From the NCBI GenBank assembly GCA_963626555.1, contig CAVFXQ010000066.1, forward strand, positions 1-5,409: a DNA stretch of 5,409 nucleotides, read 5' to 3'. The stretch's first letter is position 1. The number at the start of each line of letters is the position of its first letter. The position numbers and the translations under genes were made by a program. The notes under the pieces were generated by a model. It was not told the origin of the DNA, made no database searches, and saw only the letters and a program-made list of their open reading frames with translations. Shown piece after piece: positions 1 to 5,409 of this stretch. This DNA is from UBA1181 sp963626555 (GTDB taxonomy: Bacteria > Bacteroidota > Bacteroidia > Bacteroidales > Paludibacteraceae).

Positions 1-1
1 G

Positions 2-91
2 GAGTATGTGGACGATAGTCGACGCCTCTTCAAAGTAGGCTGTGTGTTCTCGTCGCAGACGGGAACTGTGGGGGAATGGAAGGTGGAGTGA
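2..91 (+). CDS. Possible C-terminal tail of an upstream gene (5' end outside window)
   Basis: One plus-strand frame is open from the window edge to a TGA at 89-91. It encodes 29 residues beginning EYVDDSRLFKVGC and ending VGEWKVE. Three observations favour real coding: the segment is about 55% G+C like the coding DNA further on, while the DNA after the stop turns abruptly A-rich; about two thirds of third codon positions are G or C; and the other two plus frames stop earlier (TAG at 16-18 and 36-38). A frame this short can stay open by chance, so the call is tentative. I do not recognise the protein. If real, it lies 79 bases upstream of the next gene on the same strand and could share its transcript. 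Confidence 0.35.
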   Translation, partial: EYVDDSRRLFKVGCVFSSQTGTVGEWKVE

Positions 92-170
92 GGAAAAGTG
101 AAAAAACAGCAATGATGATAAAAGAAGTGATGATATGAAAGACGCTGAATATCAATAAAATAAGATAGAT
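92..170 (+). promoter_or_regulatory. A-rich leader upstream of the two-gene unit
   Basis: This short A/T-rich stretch lies between the probable upstream stop and the ATG at 171. I see no Bacteroidota promoter (TTTG with TAnnTTTG about 20 bases later) and no good sigma70 pair. The promoter may therefore be upstream, or the genes may be read through from the preceding gene. There is no Shine-Dalgarno sequence before the ATG; instead the bases just ahead (about 151-170) are A/T-rich, as is common in Bacteroidota. The leader holds an 8-base direct repeat TGATGATA (113-120 and 128-135) and the inverted repeat listed separately. An in-frame TAA at 156-158 fixes 171 as the first usable ATG of the next gene. 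Confidence 0.3.
131..154. repeat. Inverted repeat TGATAT-N12-ATATCA in the leader
   Basis: The arms TGATAT (131-136) and ATATCA (149-154) are perfect reverse complements, 12 bases apart, and end 16 bases before the ATG at 171. The centre-to-centre spacing of 18 bases could suit a dimeric regulator. The left arm also overlaps one copy of the direct repeat TGATGATA. Six-base arms in A/T-rich DNA can arise by chance and no regulator gene is visible in the window, so an operator role is only a possibility. Confidence 0.2.
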
Positions 171-1199
171 ATGGAAGAGAAAACAGATATAAGTGAAACA
201 AATTTTGCGCTGCATTATTCTGATAATGTCTTTGAAAAACTTCTTAAGGATCATACAACTCTGAAGAATATCTATTGGGCAACCGATTCTTACATAAAAT
301 TGGGTGATGGATACACCTTTTTTGACCCGATAACCACTGAAAAAATATCGTATTCCAAGGATGGTACGCTCCGCCCTCGCTCGGTGAAGTCGAAAGATGA
401 GATTACGAAGCGTGTGAAAGACAAGGCAGAAGTTTTCACACCCTCTTGGATTTGCAATGTGCAAAACAACTTGATTGATGAGGCTTGGTTTGGTAGGAAA
501 AATGTGTTTAACACTGAATTTGAGGATGAACGTGGCAACCGCTCTTGGATTGCCAATCTTGATAAAATAGAGTTCCCCAATGACGAAAATCACAGTTGGA
601 AGAACTATGTGGCAGAGACTCGTTTGGAAGTTACCTGTGGCGAAGCTCCTTATTTGGTGAGCAGATATGACAGCGTTTCGGGCGAGAAAATCAAGGTTGA
701 AAATCGTATCGGATTGATAGATAGAAAATTACGAATTGTGTCGGAAAACACTGACACCCCAGAGCAATGGTTGGCTTGGGCGAAAATCGCTCTTGCCTCT
801 TCATACGGGTTTGAGTGGCAGGGAGACAACCTTCTATTGGCAAGAGAAAATGTTTTTTGTACCTTTATTGATTTTTACGAGAGGAAATTCGGGGAGGATT
901 TCCCGAAACAACAAGAGGAAGACCTTCTTGAGGTGGCTCACATCATCTCCTGGAATCTCTGGCAAATGGATGGTTTGACTTGTGGATTGCCCGGACATAA
1001 GGTAAAGGAGGAAGATAAAAAAGCAGGTGGATTTACGGGTGTTCTTCATTTTCAATTTTATGTGAAGCCCCAAGAAAGGCTTTGTCGTGTTAATGAATTT
1101 TTTGATGGTAAAAAAATCCTCGAGTTGGATGTGGAGAGCATAAACTTTCTTGAGGTGAAAAATGAACAACAGTTTATATCACTGTTGCATAAGTTATAG
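171..1199 (+). CDS. Methyltransferase-like restriction-modification subunit lacking the NPPY catalytic motif
   Basis: This 342-residue protein resembles the 'restriction endonuclease subunit M' family that I recall sitting next to Eco57I-type methylases; that link is from memory. An N-terminal segment contains KNIYWATDSY (32-41). The pattern AEVFTP (87-92; F89-T90-P91) matches methyltransferase motif X. LEVTCGEAPYL (152-162) sits where the AdoMet-binding motif I should be, with TCGE replacing the usual CGSG. YGFEWQGDNLLLARENVF (212-229) looks like motif II, with E215 as the likely cofactor-binding acid, and WNLWQMDG (261-268, D267) looks like motif III. The catalytic NPPY expected next is absent; the last 75 residues are charged and have no motif I know. 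It is probably a cytoplasmic, non-catalytic or accessory subunit that pairs with the downstream protein. ATG 171 is the first ATG after an in-frame TAA at 156-158, and the stop lies 3 bases before the next gene. Coding is near certain; the role is inferred. Confidence 0.9.
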   Translation: MEEKTDISETNFALHYSDNVFEKLLKDHTTLKNIYWATDSYIKLGDGYTFFDPITTEKISYSKDGTLRPRSVKSKDEITKRVKDKAEVFTPSWICNVQNNLIDEAWFGRKNVFNTEFEDERGNRSWIANLDKIEFPNDENHSWKNYVAETRLEVTCGEAPYLVSRYDSVSGEKIKVENRIGLIDRKLRIVSENTDTPEQWLAWAKIALASSYGFEWQGDNLLLARENVFCTFIDFYERKFGEDFPKQQEEDLLEVAHIISWNLWQMDGLTCGLPGHKVKEEDKKAGGFTGVLHFQFYVKPQERLCRVNEFFDGKKILELDVESINFLEVKNEQQFISLLHKL

Positions 1200-1202
1200 T
1201 TT

Positions 1203-4200
1203 ATGGAATTAGTTACTTCGCAGATTAATGTTATTTACATCCTCAGCAGAGAGGGTTTAGATGGTCTGTTGAAAGTTGGAATGACCAGAATTGACGTCCC
1301 TTATAACGTCAAATACCCCCCTAATGCGCCAGAACTTATAGAAAAGGTGAAAGAGCGTTACAGCGGCGACGCCGTAACGTTGGGGGTAAAGTTTGATATT
1401 CTGCATGCCGAGTTGGCACTTGACTCTGATGGGTCGCACACGTTTACTGACAAAGAGGTGCATTGCGTATTGGAACGTAGCGGGTACAAGAAAGCACCTA
1501 TCAATAATGGCATCGGCACCGCACAAGAATGGTTTGAGGTGGATTTAGACCACGCCATCGCTGCTATTCAAGCCTTTAAAGAGGGAAGGGAGAAGATTGA
1601 CGGACCTGTAAAGGAAAAGCAGAAATCGATAGAGATTCATTTCAGAGATGAACAGAAGGCAGCTATTGCGCAGACGATCTCCCATTTCAAAATAGCCGAT
1701 CGCATGCTTTGGAACGCTAAAATGCGTTTTGGCAAAACGCTATGCACTTTACAGGTGATTTTGGATATGGATGTGGAGCGTGTCTTGATTCTCACCCACC
1801 GCCCAACGGTGCGTAGTGGTTGGTTTGAGGATTTCCGCCTGCTGAGCGGACACAAGAACCATGCCCACTTCCATTATGGCTCAAAAAACGGCAAAGACAC
1901 CAACCAATGCGACGAGGACGACTGTGTGGGAAAGGATTTTAAAACCCTCACGAAAGACCTTGATACGGATAAAACGCATTTCATCTATTTCGCTTCAATT
2001 CAAGACCTCCGTGGAAAGGATTCCGAACCGACTGAGGAGGAATTAGAGGCTTTGGAGAAGGAATGGAAGAAAAGCAACAGGGATGTATTTAGCACTCATT
2101 GGGATCTTGTTGTCATTGATGAGGCGCATGAAGGCACTCAAACGCCACTCGGAAAGGCGGTTATCAATGAACTTCAAAAGGGAAAACAGCCGAAAATGCT
2201 CTACCTCTCGGGTACGCCATTTAATATTTTGAATCAGTTCTCAAGCGATGAGATATATACTTGGGATTATGTCATGGAGCAGGATGCCAAAGAGCGTTGG
2301 CCTAAGGAGCATCCCGACGAACGAAACCCCTACGAGGGGTTGGCTCAACTCAAAATCTTCACCTATAACTTAGGAGAGGAGTTCGGTCGCAAACATCCAG
2401 AATACACCAAGAGTGATGAGGATTTCTTCAGTTTCGCAGAGTTCTTCCGTGTCTTTACGGGGAAGGAAGAGGAAGATGGTATTGTTATGCCTCAGACGGC
2501 AAAAGTGGGCGATTTCGTCCACGAAGATGACATTGTCGCATTTCTGGATTTACTCTGCAAAGAGGACGAGAAGAACAACTACCCATTCTCAACCCAGACT
2601 TTCCGCGATGCGTTGCTCCACACGCTTTGGATGGTGCCCTCTGTGAAATCTGCCAAATGTTTGGTTGAACTTATCAACGCTCATCGACTGCACACCGAGT
2701 TTGGCTTGCAGGTGGTCAACGTGGCGGGACAAGAAGACAAAATAGCTCCTACCGACGATGCCAACGCTCCTAAAAAGAAGCAAGACCCTCTGCAACGTGT
2801 GAAGAGTGCCATTGCTGCTTGCGACGGATTTGACCCACTGAAGAGAGGCACTATCACCCTTTCGTGTGGTCGCCTCACTACGGGTGTCTCGGTGCCTGAG
2901 TGGACTGGCGTGTTTATGCTGAGCGGTGGTGAGAAGACCAGTGCGGCAGGCTATATGCAGACTATCTTCCGTGGGCAAACCCCTTTCAAAAACGGAATGA
3001 TTAAAAAAGAGTGCTATGCATTTGATTTCGCACCAGACCGTACCATCACGGTGGTCGACGATTTCATCAAAATATCTTATCGGGCTTCTTCTAAAGAATC
3101 TCGCAAAGGATTAAAAAACAGCGGTAGTACCACCTATACGGAGACGTGCCTCAATTTCCTCCCTATCATCGTCATCGATGGTGGCGAAGAGCGTCCTTAT
3201 AGTGCCAAGCAGTTTATTCTGGATGTCAATCGTGCGTATGCCGATCACGTTATACGTCAAGGATTTAAAAGTCGTAAACTCTTCCAAAATCTTTTAGACT
3301 TTACGGAAGATGACCATAAACTGCTCAATGAGATTGGCAATGTCATTGGGAATGGTGGGTCGCTTGCTGGAAACGGCGCTATAGAAATTTCACGAAATAA
3401 CTTTACTGGCGAAAACGCTCCAACTCTGAAATCGGGAAAGGGCAATAGTGGCAACAGAGTCAAGAAACCGAAAAAGAAGAATGAAGATCAGATAAAGCAC
3501 TCTGTGGCAGTGCTCGAACTCATCATGGTGCGTCTTCCGTTGTTGCTCTTCGGTGCGGTGGACGATGCCGAGAAACTCAGTCTCGACAACCTCACTACCG
3601 ACGAGTTTATCGACCAGGAGTCGTGGGACGAGTTTATGCCGCGTGGCTTCTCTAAAGAGTCGTTTCAGAAGATTCAACACCTCTTACGCTTGGATGTGCT
3701 TATCGCAGCCACGCAGAAACTCATTCAGGAGACGCGTAAAATTGACGAGTTTCCTATTGAGCAGCGAGCCGTTGAGATGGCTCGTAAACTCAATATTTTC
3801 CGTTTTCCAGACAAGGAGACCGTCCTCACTCCGTGGCGGGTTGTCAATATGCATCTTGCCGACACCATCGGAGGCTACGACTTCTACGATGTGGTCCACC
3901 GAACGATGCTTGCCTCCCCACGCCTCGTGTCGCACGAGGGTGTGACAGACGATGTCTTTGGTACGCCCGACGCTAAAGTGTTGGAGATCAATTCCAAGAG
4001 CGGTGTCTACCCTTTGTGGCTGGCATACACTTTCTGGCGCAGGCAAAAGGAGCAGACCTATGGGCAGGCGGAGACCACCCTCGAGCAGGAGTGGCAACTC
4101 TGGGCAGACGTGTTGCGCAACAACCTCTTTGTGGTGTGCAAAACGAGGATGGCTCAGAAAATCACCCGTCGTGTGTTGGCAGGCTATCACGATGACGTGC

Positions 4201-5342
4201 CTACCAACCTTGCCACCATCGATGGTCTCTCCACCTTGCTCAAAGACTCTAAGCGATACAACTCCATCGTCAAAAAAATCCGAAACCCTAAAACATATTC
4301 TAACAACATCAAATCTAAAACTATGCTGAATTTCAACGCTGTCGTGGGTAACCCGCCTTACCAAGAAACAGGTCATGGTCAGAAACCATTACCTATATAC
4401 CAACTTTTTGTTAATGTAGCAAGAGAGTTGTCTCCTCAATTTATTAGTATGATATCTCCATCGCGTTGGTTTTCATCTAATGATCTTAAGGATTTTAGAG
4501 AGTCATTGGTTCAAGAAGATAAAATTGATATTATCCATGATTTTACAGATGCAAGGGATTGCTTCTCTGGAGTTGACATAAAGGGGGGTATCAGTTTCTT
4601 TAGGTGGAATAAAAATTCGGAAGGAGGTTGTTCTTATTATATCCATAATGGAAATGAAACAATGTTTGCACATAGAAATTGGAAATTGGAGGAAACTGAT
4701 GTAATGGTTCGAGATTGTGCAACTATTGATATATTGGAAAAAGTAAGAGAGAAAGCAGGTGAGTTTTTTGATTCTCTCATTAGTTCGAATGATCCTTTTG
4801 GATTTGATAAAAGGGAAGATCATAGTAGCAAACGATTGAAAATTAATTTTGAGAAAGAACCTTTTGATGGTTCAGTACCTTTTTATTACAATGGTTGGAG
4901 AAAGGAGGGAATTGGATATGTTAAACGAACTGATGTTTCAAAAAACTCAGAATGGATAGACAAAATAAAAATTTTGATTCCGAAAGCTTGGGGGACTGGG
5001 GTTACATCAAAGGATAGATTGAAAGCATTTGTAGTAGAAGGTGCCTCTTGTTGTACCGAAACCTATCTTGTGATTGGTCCATTTGAAAATTTAAGTATTT
5101 CAAAAAATGTAAAAACCTACATTGAAACGAAGTTCTTCCATTTTATGGTTTCAATTATGAAAAATACACAAAATGCAATGAAAGGGATTTATTGCAACGT
5201 TCCCCTCCAAGACTTCACCTTTGCGAGTGACATAGATTGGAGTGCGAGCATAACGGAGATAGACCAGCAGTTGTATAAGAAGTATGGGTTGACGGAAGAG
5301 GAGATAGCGTTTATAGAGAAGATGATAAAGGAGATGGAGTAG
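1203..5342 (+). CDS. GIY-YIG-like / SF2 helicase / N6-adenine methyltransferase fusion restriction-modification enzyme
   Basis: This 1379-residue cytoplasmic protein probably combines cutting, translocation, methylation and target recognition. (1) Residues 8-125 resemble the T5orf172/GIY-YIG fold: VIYIL (10-14), LLKVGMTR (22-29), KEVH (84-87) and EWFEV (109-113). (2) Residues 140-610 are an SF2 helicase: FRDEQ (147-151), Walker A AKMRFGKT (172-179), motif Ia VLILTHRPT (194-202), DEAH (306-309), motif III SGTP (336-339), motif V near GRLTTGVSVP (556-565) and motif VI QTIFRGQ (586-592, arginine R590). (3) A basic linker KKPKKKN (754-760) leads into a helical coupler. (4) The methyltransferase has VLEINSKSGVYPL (926-938) at motif I, NPPY (1050-1053), SPSRWF (1085-1090) and CFSGVDIKGGISFF (1120-1133), as in Eco57I-type methylases. 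(5) The TaqI-like C-terminus has VPLQDF (1333-1338), DIDWS (1343-1347) and a charged helical end. The start lies 3 bases after the upstream stop with no Shine-Dalgarno sequence, so translational coupling is likely. The order resembles type ISP enzymes. Helicase and methylase calls are firm, the nuclease call moderate. DNA encoding the specificity region is unusually AT-rich. Confidence 0.93.
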   Translation: MELVTSQINVIYILSREGLDGLLKVGMTRIDVPYNVKYPPNAPELIEKVKERYSGDAVTLGVKFDILHAELALDSDGSHTFTDKEVHCVLERSGYKKAPINNGIGTAQEWFEVDLDHAIAAIQAFKEGREKIDGPVKEKQKSIEIHFRDEQKAAIAQTISHFKIADRMLWNAKMRFGKTLCTLQVILDMDVERVLILTHRPTVRSGWFEDFRLLSGHKNHAHFHYGSKNGKDTNQCDEDDCVGKDFKTLTKDLDTDKTHFIYFASIQDLRGKDSEPTEEELEALEKEWKKSNRDVFSTHWDLVVIDEAHEGTQTPLGKAVINELQKGKQPKMLYLSGTPFNILNQFSSDEIYTWDYVMEQDAKERWPKEHPDERNPYEGLAQLKIFTYNLGEEFGRKHPEYTKSDEDFFSFAEFFRVFTGKEEEDGIVMPQTAKVGDFVHEDDIVAFLDLLCKEDEKNNYPFSTQTFRDALLHTLWMVPSVKSAKCLVELINAHRLHTEFGLQVVNVAGQEDKIAPTDDANAPKKKQDPLQRVKSAIAACDGFDPLKRGTITLSCGRLTTGVSVPEWTGVFMLSGGEKTSAAGYMQTIFRGQTPFKNGMIKKECYAFDFAPDRTITVVDDFIKISYRASSKESRKGLKNSGSTTYTETCLNFLPIIVIDGGEERPYSAKQFILDVNRAYADHVIRQGFKSRKLFQNLLDFTEDDHKLLNEIGNVIGNGGSLAGNGAIEISRNNFTGENAPTLKSGKGNSGNRVKKPKKKNEDQIKHSVAVLELIMVRLPLLLFGAVDDAEKLSLDNLTTDEFIDQESWDEFMPRGFSKESFQKIQHLLRLDVLIAATQKLIQETRKIDEFPIEQRAVEMARKLNIFRFPDKETVLTPWRVVNMHLADTIGGYDFYDVVHRTMLASPRLVSHEGVTDDVFGTPDAKVLEINSKSGVYPLWLAYTFWRRQKEQTYGQAETTLEQEWQLWADVLRNNLFVVCKTRMAQKITRRVLAGYHDDVPTNLATIDGLSTLLKDSKRYNSIVKKIRNPKTYSNNIKSKTMLNFNAVVGNPPYQETGHGQKPLPIYQLFVNVARELSPQFISMISPSRWFSSNDLKDFRESLVQEDKIDIIHDFTDARDCFSGVDIKGGISFFRWNKNSEGGCSYYIHNGNETMFAHRNWKLEETDVMVRDCATIDILEKVREKAGEFFDSLISSNDPFGFDKREDHSSKRLKINFEKEPFDGSVPFYYNGWRKEGIGYVKRTDVSKNSEWIDKIKILIPKAWGTGVTSKDRLKAFVVEGASCCTETYLVIGPFENLSISKNVKTYIETKFFHFMVSIMKNTQNAMKGIYCNVPLQDFTFASDIDWSASITEIDQQLYKKYGLTEEEIAFIEKMIKEME
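4375..5190 (+). other. AT-rich specificity segment inside the fusion gene (candidate swapped target-recognition region)
   Basis: By hand count, G+C is 132/240 (55%) at 4021-4260, 258/780 (33%) at 4381-5160 and 52/120 (43%) at 5221-5340. The drop begins just after the NPPY codons (4350-4361), and composition recovers around the VPLQDF codons (5199-5216). The reading frame stays intact throughout. A brief dip to 30% at 4261-4320 precedes the NPPY codons and encodes a Lys/Asn-rich stretch. In Eco57I/TaqI-type enzymes the part after NPPY holds the target-recognition domain, flanked by conserved blocks that allow recombination. The pattern therefore fits exchange of specificity with DNA of different origin, although strong amino-acid bias could add to the effect. 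Confidence 0.6.
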
Positions 5343-5354
5343 GGAAAAAATAGA

Positions 5355-5407
5355 GAGATAATCACACTAAATCGCATAAAAAAAGTGAGATAAAGTGTGA
5401 TTATCTC
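5355..5407. repeat. Perfect 14-bp inverted repeat after the last gene
   Basis: GAGATAATCACACT (5355-5368) and AGTGTGATTATCTC (5394-5407) are exact reverse complements separated by 25 bases. The left arm starts 12 bases after the stop of the fusion gene. The repeat could form a long hairpin in the transcript and protect or end it. The right arm overlaps the right arm of the shorter terminator-like hairpin, so the two folds cannot form together. The sequence beyond 5409 is not available, so a following T-run on the plus strand cannot be checked. Confidence 0.6.
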
Positions 5408-5409
5408 AC
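5378..5409 (-). terminator. Probable intrinsic terminator for a convergent gene, possibly bidirectional
   Basis: GTGAGATAA (5385-5393) and TTATCTCAC (5401-5409) form a perfect 9-bp stem with a 7-base loop. On the minus strand the stem is followed directly by seven T (the A7 run at 5378-5384), the classic form of a rho-independent terminator. That implies a minus-strand gene entering from the right of the window. The stem has only three G-C pairs, so it is weak, and it may continue past 5409. If T residues follow 5409 on the plus strand, the same hairpin would also end the two-gene transcript. Confidence 0.5.

Noticed and set aside
112..158. Two tiny open frames in the leader (112-138 and 135-158)
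   Set aside because: They encode 8 and 7 residues, with no ribosome-binding site and no leader-peptide pattern such as runs of one amino acid. A/T-rich DNA with repeated ATGATG explains them.
30..593. Minus-strand open frame of 187 codons across the leader and first gene
   Set aside because: It runs opposite a clearly conserved methyltransferase-like protein. Its hydrophobic stretch reflects the A-rich leader read in reverse, and it has no start context or domain of its own.
1291..1312. Inverted repeat TTGACGT-N8-ACGTCAA inside the fusion gene
   Set aside because: It lies within codons 30-37 of the N-terminal domain with no promoter or regulator context, so it is probably chance.
1356..1379. 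Possible hairpin CGTTAC/GTAACG within coding DNA
   Set aside because: The arms are only six bases, lie inside a conserved coding region and have no T-run after them.
3684..4376. Long minus-strand open frame of 230 codons
   Set aside because: It lies wholly opposite the methylase part of the fusion gene, where the plus-strand translation has recognisable motifs. It shows no recognisable domain, and high G+C DNA tends to leave the opposite strand open.
4583..4588. Run of six G (and an A7 run at 4272-4278) as possible phase-variation sites
   Set aside because: The runs are short and isolated, the frame is intact, and the G6 encodes part of the conserved KGG motif. Slippage sites are usually longer.
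1203..5342. Assignment of the long protein as a classical type I HsdR subunit
   Set aside because: HsdR has no methylase domain. This chain carries NPPY and a TaqI-like recognition end, and no HsdS gene is present.

Overview
The window looks like part of a bacterial genome, probably from a member of Bacteroidota (Bacteroidales). Three things suggest this: neither main gene has a Shine-Dalgarno sequence, the leader before the first gene is A/T-rich, and the two proteins resemble restriction-modification pairs I remember from gut and oral Bacteroidales. The organism call is an inference. No rRNA, tRNA, CRISPR array, transposase or integrase was seen.

Layout: positions 2-91 are probably the last codons of an upstream plus-strand gene cut by the window edge. 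A 79-base A-rich leader follows, containing a small inverted repeat (131-154). Two plus-strand genes then fill almost the whole window, separated by only 3 bases. The first (171-1199, 342 aa) is a methyltransferase-like subunit. It has the N-terminal cofactor-binding motifs of an N6-adenine methylase but no catalytic NPPY motif. The second (1203-5342, 1379 aa) is one long polypeptide with, in order, a GIY-YIG/T5orf172-like domain, an SF2 DEAH helicase/translocase, a basic linker and helical coupler, a gamma-class adenine methyltransferase with NPPY, and a TaqI/Eco57I-type target-recognition C-terminus. A pair of nested inverted repeats (5355-5409) closes the unit. The shorter one, followed by seven T on the minus strand, looks like an intrinsic terminator for a convergent gene and may work in both directions.

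How the genes probably work together: the pair looks like a compact restriction-modification or anti-phage defence operon. The long protein would supply DNA cutting, ATP-driven translocation, adenine methylation and specificity. The short protein would supply a second methyltransferase-like fold, possibly needed for cofactor binding or complex assembly. The order resembles type ISP enzymes (nuclease-helicase-methylase-TRD in one chain), but with a GIY-YIG-like domain where the known ISP enzymes carry an Mrr-like nuclease, and with a separate partner subunit.

The clearest sign of evolution is a sharp fall in base composition just after the NPPY motif. G+C goes from about 55% (4021-4260) to about 33% (4381-5160) and partly recovers in the last 150 bases. 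The low-G+C block covers the specificity region, as expected if the target-recognition domain was exchanged by recombination.
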